DNA of 64,000 bases from Anaspis maculata (Eukaryota; Arthropoda; Insecta; Coleoptera; Scraptiidae), in contig OX421967.1 of NCBI GenBank assembly GCA_949128115.1, positions 24,754,635 through 24,818,634 on the forward strand, given 5' to 3'. The notes beneath the pieces were generated by a model. It saw nothing but the letters and a program-made list of their open reading frames with translations, did no database searches and was not told where the DNA came from. Shown here piece after piece: positions 1 to 11,180 of this stretch. Each line of letters opens with the position of its first letter. The stretch's first letter is position 1. A program made the translations under genes and the position numbers.

Positions 1-1190
1 TATGCGGTAAAAACTCAAAATAATAAATTATATGCGAAATAAAACTTGGTATTTAGGTTCCTTATCGATGGAAACGTCAAGCTGCAAGTCGACAGTTGCA
101 TCCAACTTAGTGAAATGAACATGTAAAAAATTATAAATCCGCTCTCTAGTTATTAATTACTGGGTACCCAAAATGTAGACAAAAGTGGGGTAAGCAGAAC
201 AACCGGGGCAAAATTTTAGTTTCCTACCAAGTTTCCTACCAATACCTGCCAGTTATCTATAGTGCATTCAGCTGAACTGTGGTTTGAGTATTCGGCACGA
301 TAATTCACGACGACCTGATGTCGTACTGATCATTTTTTAAACGATTTTTCGCACATCCCAATCACAGATGGACCGAAGATTCTTGCGGGACGTGATACTT
401 GACGTTTTTCTTAATTTTATTGGAAAATGGTATAATTTTTCGACCTATTTTTAGTTTGTATCAATAAACAAAGAAATTAATTAACTAGCCTGTGAGATTT
501 GACAGTTGAGAGAAATATATCAAACTTCTTGAAGGGAGTTCGATTTTTCGACGCTTCAATAAGAAAAATGCGAAGCCTTCGATCCAAAAGAAATGTCGCA
601 ATTGAAGCATCTACCTGTTGCCCTGCTACAGTCAAAAAGACGAGCCAAACTTTGAAGAATTATTAGCAAAACAAAAAACGCCCCAGCGGATGTTTCCTTG
701 CATCAGGATATACCTGTCAAAAGGTTGATAGTACTGTTACGAGTGGCGATTCTCCCATGCATTCGAGAACATACGCGGTCCTTTCAGACTCTTCGAACAC
801 AGTGTTATGAACTGCGAAGCTCTATGCACTCGAGAACATATACTATGGTTTGGGTCATCTGATTTAAAGTGGTGAACAAAATAAGTCGCTTATGTCGATG
901 TCGGTGTTGGTATCCACAAGAAAAAATTCTTGGCAAAATGGAGAATGTCTAAACTATCAAAAGTTTTGCACTGTTTTATCTGACACCCTGTAGGAAGTTT
1001 ATTTGCTTTTTCTCATACTTCGTAAAACTTAATTCCAATAGCTAAAGAATGGGTGTATCAGCCAGTTTAAACAGATCTAAAATCGCCCGAAGCAATACAA
1101 AGCTGTCGAGTTTTGGAAATCGATGAGAATATCAACGTAGACAGACACTTGTTTTGTTGACCACTTGAGATAGAGATATCAACAGGCGGA
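1..1190. other. No gene recognised
   Basis: AT-rich sequence without a convincing coding exon, RNA gene or clear inverted repeat. Short open frames here have no recognisable domain or splice context. Confidence 0.5.
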
Positions 1191-1194
1191 TAGG

Positions 1195-1510
1195 ACACAT
1201 CAGCTCAATTGGCGGATGCGCCGTTTCGAGACCGCGTTCGTGTAATGCATGCGATAGGTGTTGGATTGTTCGAGAGTCGCTCGAAGCCATATATGTTGCG
1301 ATCAATGTGGAATATGCCGGAGAACCGGTGGAAGGTTCTAGAATAACAGTCGGTGGTATATGATGGATCGACTAACGGACCAGTCTCAGGCGACAACAGC
1401 GAGAAGTAATCGGCGATATAACCAAGCGCGAATAATACTTGCGTGTTATTTATAGCAGTACGCAGTAATAAACTCAATAAACAGTAATAACTTTGTGTCG
1501 GCACCCCCTG
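1195..1510 (+). repeat. Possible solo LTR fragment
   Basis: This block is less AT-rich than its surroundings and contains two closely spaced AATAAA-type signals near 1468-1485, followed by a GT-rich stretch. That layout resembles the R-U5 end of an insect LTR retrotransposon. No primer binding site, matching second LTR, gag or pol was seen nearby. The call rests on layout only and could be wrong. Confidence 0.22.
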
Positions 1511-2481
1511 GCCGTCAAAACGAATAGGGAGCCTGTGCGGTTCTGGTTTGAAAATGGCGATATCAGTGCTAAACTAGAAAGATTTGCCATTCGAATCTCA
1601 GTCCAGCTGGACGTAGCTTTTGGTCGGTACTATTGAGTTATCCAAGCCATCAAGGTTTCAGTAGCGAGACTAAGTGATAAGAGGCGGCTGTTGTCATTCA
1701 TCCTAAAAACGCTTAGCCTAGAGCCCTGGATAACTGATCCAAGATAAGAAAAAAGACTATAATCAATTACCAGCTGTATACATATAGTCACTGTTTTTTT
1801 GGGGAAGATGAAGTTTTGAATTGGGTAAGAGAAACTGGAAAGAACTTCACAGATTCAAGAGTTTCACATCATTATCCTTTACATTCTAAATTTGTATGAT
1901 GAAAAAAAAGTTCACAAAACCCTTGAATACCGACTCTACGAGCTGAAATCTACAGAAAGAAACGAAATTTCACCAAGTAGGAACAATTACATGCAGACCC
2001 TTTTGTTTACAGGAATCCCCACCGGGCAGCCCGAAGAAACCCAAGAAATAACTTCTCCTCTTCCATATTCACCGTCACACTACCACCAAGAGAATATTGC
2101 TTTCGAACCGAGATGTCCTTAAAGAAGCTTATAGACTGTTAAATATTAATAAAACATAACAAAAAAACGAAGAAGAAAAGAAAAATGAACAAAACAGTGA
2201 GATTTTAAACATAGGAATCGCTATAAACTACATAATGAAAAAAAAATCACCAGGCGGAACTTGCCAAGCACCTTTTGCTGCCTCACGCCGATACATTATA
2301 CAGACCCGTGTTGCCCTTTCACCTTCTAATAATTATATCTCTCTATATTATCGTATATTGTATTGGATATTCAAATCCAATTTTTAGCTTTTTATAGACG
2401 TGTCCAGCAAGGGCCGTGCAGGGACAAGTTCCGTGTGTAAAGCTCGAACTGAATTTACCCAAAGATCCGTCTCAAAATTTA

Positions 2482-2521
2482 CACACATTCACACACATAC
2501 ACACACACAGCACACACATGC
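2482..2521. repeat. (CA)n microsatellite
   Basis: Imperfect CA dinucleotide repeat interrupted by TT, TA and GC. The rest of 1511-3180 is AT-rich with no gene recognised. Confidence 0.8.
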
Positions 2522-3185
2522 ATCATAATGAAAAAAAGTAACGCGAACAAGAGAAAAACCTAAGAGTAAATGAGAGAAAAAAGTTTCCCCCATCGTTTGT
2601 TATATTATTATTGAATTTGTTGACGCTTTGTTTTTTTGGCATCCAATCGCTTCATGATGGAAATTTTGTAAGCACAAATTATATGTTTATACACGATTTT
2701 ATCATATTTTTAATAATATGTAATGATAAATAAATGACATACTCATCGATGCTGGCTTTTATTCAACCGACACACCCTGTTGTTCGGTGCAATTCAAAAT
2801 TTATCACGTTCAAATCAGATGAAAATTGTAGATGTTACCTGCAACCCCTCACATTTTTCACGAAAAAAAAACCTATCGTGCAACAACTCGTGTAAATGCT
2901 CTGTTCAAGCACATTCCAGATTTATGATTTTTACATTTTTTTACGAAAAACGACTTGCCAACTTCACGGGAAATTCTGTAGGTAAGTAAAATATTGCAAA
3001 TAGATTGAAAGAAATGCGAACTTTATGTATTGGAAAACAATATCAAAATATTTACGTGAGTAAATAATAATAAGAATTAAGTTTCATCATTTGTTTTCCA
3101 CACACTCGCTCTAATAATAATAGTGCTAGTCCAAGCAAAATTCCTATTGTCTTCAGTGTAACACTTACCTAGTTCCCAGTCAGTC

Positions 3186-3591
3186 ATGTCTTCCTACACT
3201 CACATCTTCATTTTTGGACTTGTCATAATGGTATTTACTTTTTTTTATTGATATATTTTTTATTCATTTACAATGTTCTATTATAAGTGGGTAAATTTTC
3301 ACTTAGGTTCTAAGCATAATCTTGACAAGTGCTGGACCGACCCAAATTGCGATGCTGCACCCCAAAGATAAAATCAACCCGTTGCAACTAGCCGAAAATT
3401 TGCGACTGCAGATCAAAGCCAAAGAAGACGAACTGTTGAGAGCCGAAGCTGTGAACCGAAATTTCGAACGGATGATTCAACTAGTCAACATCTTAGGGCA
3501 AGTTGACTCCTTCCTTACAGAACGGACTAAAATGATTATCAAAAAACTAGCGCTTCTAGTAGATGACGAAGATACTAGCATGAGTACCTGA
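3186..3591 (+). CDS. Small secreted helical protein, unknown function
   Basis: Two-exon gene. Exon 1 is 3186-3230 (15 codons, ending ATG|GTATTT). A 76-bp intron ends TTTTCACTTAG, and exon 2 is 3307-3591, joined in phase 0. The product is 109 residues. Residues 1-24 form a signal peptide with a strong hydrophobic core (IFIFGLVIMVLSIILTSA) split by the intron, with likely cleavage near TSA|GP. The mature part of about 85 residues has no cysteine. It is rich in Leu, Lys and Glu and looks amphipathic-helical (for example AENLRLQIKAKEDELLRAEA), with an acidic tail. A polyadenylation signal AATAAA lies at 3712-3717. A start inside exon 2 would need a TTG codon and would lose most of the signal peptide, so I prefer the upstream ATG. 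I recognise no family. The next gene is a convergent odorant-binding protein, about 240 bp away. A secreted or salivary role is only inference. Confidence 0.68.
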
Positions 3592-3833
3592 TCAATTTTC
3601 TATTCACTAAATAACCTAAGGACAAGATTTTTTTATATAACTATTTATTACTTTTGTATCAATGAATTTTGTATTTAATATTTATTAAACAATAACCGAA
3701 ATTGATTCATAAATAAAAACTCTCGTACTCATGTGAATTTTTTATCAAGTTCATTCACCTCCCTTGCACTTTCCTGAGTAGGTGTCTGCACACAGATAAT
3801 ATTTCTCTGGTAAGTAAACACATTTTTTTAATA

Positions 3834-5759
3834 TCATTTTCTCTTCTTATTTTCGATATTGTAGAACAGCTGGTCCTCTGAGGGCTGCTGTTCGGCCATT
3901 TTATCCCAAAAACACTGGGTGAAGACGAAGGAGCGTTCGCATTTATCCACGGATTCCGTTGCGGTGCATTTGTACAGGATGAATTCCAAAGCGTCTATTT
4001 CTATGTCGGCTTCTTCGAGGGTTTTCTTGATGTCGTGCAGGAGAAAGCCGCCTTCCTCGTCCATCCAGCCGTACTTGGTGAAGAGGCAGTGCAGGAAGCA
4101 CTTGAAGGAGCTCGATTCGCCTTGAGCCAATTTTTTGTTGATCAGCACTTCGTTCATGGTTTCTGGAACGAAATGGGCAAATTTCAGTGTTATTTTCGAG
4201 TTCGCTGTTAATCGAAAACGGTACTCAAAATGCCGTTTTGGTCATAGTCCAGAAGTAGTCCACTAGTCATCAAATAGGTATTTAGTCAAAGCAATGGTAT
4301 TTTGCATCATCGCACGCAATAATGCTCAGCGAAATTCAAGAATACGTCAGTATGAGCTTTAGATGATCTCTGACTCTCTGATCTCTCTTTAAAAATCTCT
4401 GTTTATACACTCACCAAAAGAATATAGGGGACAAACAAATTCAGACGATTTCTAAAATCACCTTTATTTCTGATTGCCATCGGCGATTTCCGAGGCGATT
4501 TCATATCGGTTTCCAGTGTTCGATGTCCTAATATTTCGTTCTCATGCCCTGATCACGTCAAACACGAAAAATACCTACATCTACAGGGTAAGTTTAGTAT
4601 CAGCGCGATTTCCCAACGATTTCAATGAAACTTGGAACAAACTCACGTCTGGTTTAAGAAAGTGGAATTTCAAAGTCAATTGTCACTCTCGGTCACCTTT
4701 GGGCCACCATATTGAACCTTGATACGGATGTTTCCAGAGTAAGATTAAATATTCGAGGAGGCAAGTCCTCTGCAATTTCATGCCGAAAGGCTCTATGAAC
4801 AAATGTGCCAAGTTCTTTTGTTTTCGACATACAAAGTTAAAACTTGAGAATTGATTTTTTGTGATAACTTCTAGGTATGTCCCGTTCACTTTTTTTTCAA
4901 GTGGAATGACTTTTTAGAGCAAAAATAAAGTGACAAGCTAGAGCGCTGGAAGTTTCGCTCCAAAACTTTACAGGTGCTATCAGCCATAGCCTTAGCCCCC
5001 CCATCTTGTCATATCATGCTATACCTATAGGTATAATGTACTATTTCGAAATCGTTTTATAGATACGAGTACATAACGCGAAAAATAATACATAACCAGA
5101 CATATTTCTTGCAGTTTATGCATCTAACTTGACATTCGTCAAAGTAATGTCAAAATTGACAAGAAATTTGAGTTTCCTCTCAATTTAAACAACGATTACG
5201 TAAAAGGTTGTTGAACACAGGAGCGCTGTTTTTCCCCATCAGCCTCTTTTGCAGCATTATGGTAGCCCTACATTGAGCATCAAAAGCTGCAGCTTTTTTA
5301 GCTGCCGAGCTCTCATTTTTCACATGTTAGTCATTAACAGCAATGACAGGCGTCAGGTCCAATCAGAACTCAGCAGCTAAAAAAGCTGCAGCATTTGATG
5401 CTCAATGTAGGGCCACCATTAGGCTATAAAGCTAAGTTTCAGTAGCTCGTTTGGTAGTTAGTTGGATTTTGGCAACAAATACATACGTGATATCCGGGCG
5501 AGTCAACAATAATAAGTAGACAGTACAGTAGTCAACATTGCATAAATCACGTCGTGTTTGGTGTCGTTTCCGACCGAATCACGGCGGCGGAGCTCGATTT
5601 TGGCCTTAACAACTCGTCATACTCACGCATGCTGATGGGCGACGTCATGTTGCAGGTGTAGATAAACTTGAGATCGGTGTTGAGTCTTTCGGTGTCGAAA
5701 GAACGGACACCCGAAGGACCTAACGCCAAGCAGCACACGAGCAACAAAATTGCAAACAT
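3834..5759 (-). CDS. Odorant-binding protein (PBP/GOBP family)
   Basis: Two exons: 5759-5627 (44 codons plus one base, donor C|GTGAGT) and 4162-3834 (acceptor TTCCAG), joined in phase 1. The intron is 1464 bp. The 153-residue product has a signal peptide (residues 1-20, MFAILLLVCCLALGPSGVRS). The six-cysteine signature is C36, C66, C70, C110, C119 and C128, that is C-x29-C-x3-C-x39-C-x8-C-x8-C, which fits classical OBPs. Family knowledge: these secreted all-helical proteins bind small hydrophobic ligands in sensillum lymph or other secretions. The first exon stays open past the donor for about 27 more codons. The GTGAGT site was chosen because it is a consensus donor, matches the phase of exon 2 and gives the correct C1-C2 spacing. 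The intron holds a dispersed repeat and a MITE. Which odorant-binding subtype it is cannot be said. Confidence 0.9.
4870..5010. repeat. Dispersed repeat shared with 60955-61150
   Basis: The text around GTGGAATGACTTTTTAGAGC and AAAGTGACAAGCTAGAGCGC reappears with changes near 60960-61130. There it forms a loose hairpin. This copy lies in the intron of the odorant-binding protein gene. Confidence 0.6.
5040..5450. repeat. Dispersed repeat interrupted by a MITE
   Basis: About 220 bp (5040-5258) is closely similar in direct orientation to 15995-16215, both ending CAGCCTCTTTTGCAGCATT. The copy at 16 kb continues directly into CGGCTA and so shows the empty site of the MITE at 5260-5418. Confidence 0.75.
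5260..5418. mobile_element. Hairpin MITE, TTA target duplication
   Basis: A 159-bp palindromic element with terminal inverted repeats starting TGGTAGCCCTACATTGAGCA at one end and TGGTGGCCCTACATTGAGCA at the other, flanked by TTA on both sides. A 3-bp TWA duplication is typical of PIF/Harbinger-type MITEs. It has no coding capacity. Confidence 0.85.
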
Positions 5760-6247
5760 TTTGCGCCAAAGCAGGATGCGGACTGGAAATTGGGACACGA
5801 CGCCCAGATTAGAGGTATCTGCCAGAGGAAATGGAAGAGATGAATGAGGCATCAAGACTCTGCCAGAGAGACGAGAGCATCACCATCAGAGCCTTATCAT
5901 TCTCGCCGATGGTGTTTCACTACCAGCTCAAGATGCAGGATTAAATGAACCAGTCGAATTTCAACTTTTTTTTTCAAGAGAAATCTTTGATTTGAAGATG
6001 TGTCCCAGAGTTACCGCACCGAATTGAGAGTGCATTTTCTGGGAAGGAACGTGCTTACCTTGTAGGGTGCTAGGAAAATCTTTGTATTTTCCCAAGAACT
6101 TTGCCTCTGCTTTATTTTCGTTATTTGGAAAGATTTCAGTGAATGGTTAGATAGAGGCAGAGTTTTAAGTGATTTTTCGTTGAAAGCTGCCTGTATAGGT
6201 AGTAGATCTAACAAGTGAATATCGCCTTACGTACGTGAGTCGCAATA

Positions 6248-7324
6248 GCGCATTTTCTTAGTGCAGATCTGTCATAGATAGAAATGAAGTCCGGTCTGAA
6301 ATGAAATGTTCACACGAGACAAGAGTAAAGTTTCACGTTTCATGACAATCGTTCCACTACTGAGAAATTTCAATATGGCGGCCAGGATAGCGGTGGAATC
6401 ATGAAATTCAACTTGAAAATAAGAATTATACGAGACACGGGTAAGTTCCAAGTTTCATGACAATAATCCGTGTACTAATAACAAGTTTCAATATGGCGGC
6501 CAAGATGGCGACAAAATCATGAAATTCAGCTTGAAAATAAGAATGTTAATACAAGACAAGAATAAGTTCCAAGTTTGATGTTAATCGTTCCACTAACAAG
6601 AGACTTCAATATGGCCATATGGCAGCCAAGATGGCGGCAGAATCATAAAATTCAGCTTGAAAATAAGAATGTTTATATAAGACAAGAATGAGCTCCAAGC
6701 TTCATGACAATAATCGTTCGACTAATAAGAAATTCCAATATGGTGGCGGAATTATGAAATTCAGCTTAAAAATAAGAATGATCAACGTGACAAATAAGGG
6801 TAAGTTCCAAGTTCCATTAAAATCGTTCTACTAATGAGAGATTTCAATATGGCGGCCAAAATGGCGGCGGAATCATGAAATTCAACTCGAAAATAAAAAT
6901 GATCATATGTGGCAAGGGTACGTTCCAAGTTCCATAAAAATCGTTCCACTAATAAGAAATTTCAATATGGCGGCCAAGATGGCGGCGCAACCATGAAATC
7001 CAATCTGCCCACTGGCCATCCTTGAGGAACTAAGCTATCCATCGGAAAAAGTTACATGGCTCCAACTTCATTCCCCGAGGAGGAGTTTAACTTTTTAGAA
7101 GTGCACAGAAAATCTTTGTTTTTTGATAATAATAGTGATAACTATGTATATGTATGGATGAAAAAAAAATGCCTATTGGCCACCCTTGGGGAATCAGCTA
7201 TCATTCATAAAAAATTCCAAGGCTCTAACTTCATTCTCCAAGGAGGAGCACAACTTCTTAATTTCTACACGGACAGATAGACAAACGAGCCATATGTAAA
7301 CGTCATTTTCTTACGAAAATGCGC
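6248..7324. mobile_element. Non-autonomous element with six 118-bp repeats
   Basis: The ends read TA|GCGCATTTTC and GAAAATGCGC|TA, a short terminal inverted repeat with a TA duplication. The interior holds six diverged tandem copies of a unit of about 118 bp, marked by CAATATGG at 6371, 6489, 6607, 6736, 6845 and 6963. Right of the repeats, up to about 7290, lies sequence related to that near 61200-61300. An open frame at 7056-7280 falls inside the element and shows no recognisable domain. Confidence 0.7.
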
Positions 7325-9620
7325 TAAAAATCTTATTTAAGCAATGCTGTAACCTGGACAAATTCCGGGATGCGAAGCTTATTTTGCTAGTGCAAAAGCC
7401 AATTTGCAATTGAAACTCCCCACTACTCTTGCTTATACGTCTGGATGGATAGACAACACATTATACTTCAATTTAAATCAACTCATTTGAGATAAATCAC
7501 TTTTCCTGCTTTCGGGACAGCTTGACCCCGAGGCTTGACCCGATGATCATCTAAATAGCATCAAAAGGCCATCCTGTTGTGCCTCCTTCTTGTCTCTTGT
7601 CTTCTTCGACTAAACCACTAGTTTGTAGTTTGAACACGAGAAGATAAATATTCTACCAAAAACTGCGTCTCTTATATCTGGACTATTCTTTTTGCTTTGC
7701 TCTTTTAAGGATGGTCTCTTTTGCCTGTTTTGGAAAGGATTGGATGTGGCTTTGTCCTTGTGGAGGACTGAACCCATTTTCACCTTAAATTGCCCTTGAA
7801 TTTTAGAAGGATATCGCGCACTTGAGTGTCTATAGCTGGGAATGTTAAACCCAATTTCACCCTTCTAAAAACTCCAAAACCAATGCTGTACGCGAAACAG
7901 TTACCTACTCAAATCAAGGTATAAAACTTCCCTATGAAGGTCTTTTTGATTGCGCCCCGTACTATTCTGTGTGAAATGAACCCATTCTGATGAAAACCTA
8001 CAAAGGTGCTCGCCAACGAACTAACGCGGGAAGGCTTCGAAGGAATTATTATTCTCTATAAATAAATGTCAGACCGCTGACTAACTACTCGAGCCCTAAC
8101 AATTCAGAAACAAGTTCTGACATCGTCGCGTCGTCAAATGTTCGAGAAATATCACCATCTTGTAATAAATTTCCCATTTTACGAACAGGCTACTTTTTAT
8201 CAACTTCAGGTGAATGCTGCAACAAAATTATCAGTTACGCGAGATTAAACCGGCCATTTCTCTAGGTGAAATTCCCCTTCATGACAGTCGTTACTAATTG
8301 TACTCAAGCCAATCAACATGGGAAATTTAGTTTTAAAGAGGGGGGGGGGCTTGTCCTGAACTGATCACTAATAATAACAATTCCAGTGTACAGAAAGCTC
8401 CAAACCCTAAAATAACCAAGCGCATTTTTTTTCATTTCTATTATTCTTTTCCGCGGTTCTCAAAATTTAGCAAAGCGCAAGTTTCTAGAACTCTCCCACC
8501 AGGTCTGGCTCTTTATTTGCCGCAGACGCAACGCAAATCACCCAAAGGGCCCGAGGGCTCGAATACCATTTCTGTGAAATATACCTAACAAAGGATGATG
8601 TGTAAATGAACCTCAATGGCAGAGCAGACACCAGCACATGTAGGCAAAGTCAGAAAAACGTACAAGAGCTCCTTATATGTCCTAACCACAACCCACTTGG
8701 TCAAGGAATTTTGTTTTCTGAGGCCACAGGCGTCGACAGAGAGTAACACACTCCAAAGCTAACGCTTATATAGATTCCAAGCACCTCATCTTTCGGGGCT
8801 TTCTGGTCGTAAAGGGGGGCAAGACTCATCATGGTGGAGGCCAGGACTCATTTACGAAGAGAATCAATAAGGCGCATATAGTGGAGGCCTGGACTCACCC
8901 GCCAAGGGAATCAAGTCTCATCCTAGGAGCTCATCGGCGATAGACTACGAGTGCTCGAGGCGCAGCTCCTCTTCGTGTACCACTCCATGGCAAAGCCGTC
9001 TCTCAACGTCTAACGCAATTAAACAGGCACCATGTGAGCAGGGCAGAGCAGAGGTGGAAAAAGCAGGCGGCGCTACATTATTACTTTTCACTTCGCCGAG
9101 AATAAAGTCCTTTATTATTACCATTGAATAATGACAGCGACAGTACACGATCGCGGAAGAATACCATCACGGAGCGCGCGGCGAGACGCATATTCTGCCG
9201 CATCACGTTGTGTGGATCTCGTACATTGCGTGCTTTCCACCCAGCCCCAAGTTCGGTACACCTGCCATTTACGCATGTGCGGGTGCCAAACGGTGCTTTC
9301 CATCTACGTTGTCCTACTTGGTTCTGTGCCGTTCATTGGATCACCTAAAATTTTGTGCCACACTATGGAACATGTGCCGGTGCCGTCTGGTGGTATTTGT
9401 ACCGTCTAGGTGGAAGGCACCCATTGAGTATGAACTGATTATCTATCTACCGCCCTCTTTTATTCATCGCCCAAATCAAAGCCTCAACTGTTTCGAACGT
9501 ACCTACATTTATTTACTTTCCTCGTCCATTTTTGCCAGCAATTACGTGCGGTGGGCTTCACAATGTTCAACCACTTTGACTGAATTAATTTCATTTGTCA
9601 TTATGACAGAATCATAAACA
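7325..9620. other. No gene recognised
   Basis: Unassigned sequence. It holds a poly-G run near 8341-8350 and two direct copies of a GTGGAGGCC-type motif (about 8834 and 8881). A block with AATAAAG at 9100-9110 could be an LTR end. The overlapping open frames at 9124-9617 lie in all three forward frames, have no domain and look like chance frames in a less AT-rich repeat. Confidence 0.4.
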
Positions 9621-9627
9621 TCAGTGG

Positions 9628-9769
9628 AGTACGTTCAACCCTAGTGCGATGTTAGTTGATGGGTTGGCTGGGTTGGTGGAGAGTCTCGCCACGCGACGCC
9701 CGACGCCCTTGAAAAGGAGAAATTCGAGAAATCATAGCTCACTCGAATCACACTAGGGTTGAACGTACT
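9628..9769. mobile_element. Short hairpin MITE
   Basis: A 142-bp element with inverted repeats beginning AGTACGTTCAACCCTAGTG at both ends. The central part is GC-rich. The target duplication is not clear. Confidence 0.7.
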
Positions 9770-10016
9770 ATCATCATTTCGGTATAACAATTTGTATAGT
9801 TATGACAGTAGCGTGAAAAATGCAATAAGCTAGAATTCAGGAGAATGTTAAGTAGCTATCCAACATCCTCGGTGGGTATACAAATCGGCCTCGGCTATTT
9901 GCCTCGGCATTTGGCCTATATCGCCTGTTATTTTCTTATTACATTCTTCGTGACTTGATTAATTTAAAATTAAATAACAAAGCCCGTACTTTGCAAGAAT
10001 TTTATTGAGTGACAGG

Positions 10017-10142
10017 CTATCGAGTGTACAATTTGTCCTCTTCAGGATTCTTGCTAGGACACTGGTACAGTTTGTTGATCCTCACTATGTCAGTTCGACT
10101 CAGGCCTCTTCGTTGTCCCATTGAACTTTGCTGATCATCATC
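10017..10142 (-). CDS. Astacin terminal exon, copy A
   Basis: Minus-strand exon starting after the acceptor TTTCGTTCCAG and ending in TAG, 41 codons plus stop, phase 0 in. It encodes the astacin C-terminal signature MGQRRGLSRTDIVRINKLYQC, whose last Cys pairs with the first catalytic-domain Cys in the family. It ends KLYTR. A polyadenylation signal (AATAAA, plus positions 10001-10006) follows. It differs from the copy at 15585-15707 at a few residues and by one extra C-terminal Arg. No catalytic exon lies between the two copies. This may therefore be an alternative last exon of the same gene, or the remnant of a tandem paralog. Confidence 0.75.
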   Translation of the reverse strand, partial: DDDQQSSMGQRRGLSRTDIVRINKLYQCPSKNPEEDKLYTR

Positions 10143-11180
10143 CTGGAACGAAACAAAATAGTTTTGTGAATATGTAGAATAAAAAGCAGTGAGTTATCAG
10201 GCAAATTTCAGGTTTAGCTTCGAAATTTATTTTGGCGCCTCAACTATAATATCTCAAACTAGATAAGTATAAATACAATATCATACTATTCATGTTGAAC
10301 TAAATTTTACTCGACAAAACCATTTATTTCCAACCCATGTAAAATGTCGGTACTACCATCCTGTTGTACTGACAACAGTAGGTACCTACCCAGGTACTTA
10401 CCTAATATTCCCTGTCAAACAACCTTCTCCATCTTCGAAATGGCACTACTGGAAAAAGTTCCCATTCGCCGCCAATATAAATAATTAAAACAACACACAC
10501 AAACGACAAAAAATAGAAAACAAGTGCCAGTGTGACAACAAGAGAAATTATCTCGATAATGACCCGAAACTCGATCATTATCACGGATGCTATTTTTGCA
10601 ATCGTAGCAAGAATAAGAGAATTTTGCAAAAACTTGACAATACATTTAATGAAATGCAAATCAGGAACGACTTTCACTTGCTCCATTTGATTTTCCATTT
10701 TGAGAATAGAACGAATGAAACCTTCGTTAACAATACACAAGTATAATAATAGGTAGGTACATATAACCACGATATAACTTTGAAGTTATAACGTTAATAA
10801 CAACAACATATATTAAACGGAAACTGAAGAAGTCTGATAAAAACATTGAAGGCAAGTGAAACAATAAAATACGATTAAAGAACCGATTTAGAAGACTTCT
10901 TGTGATAAAGCAATACTTACAAGTGGTTTCAGAAATGGATGGAAATATTAATTGGAATCATTGAATAAATTCAATTACTAGTTAGTTAGAAAATAATTGT
11001 TGAATGAGATAAATATCGATGATCTCAAAAATTCAATTTCATCGTTTTGCAGCAAAAACTTTTTTCTTCCTTCACCTCACGATTTTGAAAATTTGATGCT
11101 CGTGTTTAAGCTGAATCTTCCGGTGAAGAGACTTAATTATTTCGAACAAATCATTTACTACGTTTATCAACGTACCTATA

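Noticed and set aside
5547..5626. Continuation of the odorant-binding protein first exon to its in-frame stop
   Set aside because: A consensus donor GTGAGT at 5626-5621 in the right phase gives the canonical cysteine spacing; reading on gives no homology.
6270..7010. CRISPR-like array
   Set aside because: The units are 118 bp, contiguous and diverged, without constant repeats separated by unique spacers, and the genome is an insect's.
9124..9617. Overlapping plus-strand frames up to 135 codons
   Set aside because: Open in several frames at once because the block is less AT-rich. No domain, no start context and no splice signals.
10402..10770. Hydrophobic 122-codon minus-strand frame resembling a small membrane protein
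   Set aside because: It lies in the tandem duplication, is not preserved as a frame in copy B, and matches no family I know. Its first codons overlap repeated text.
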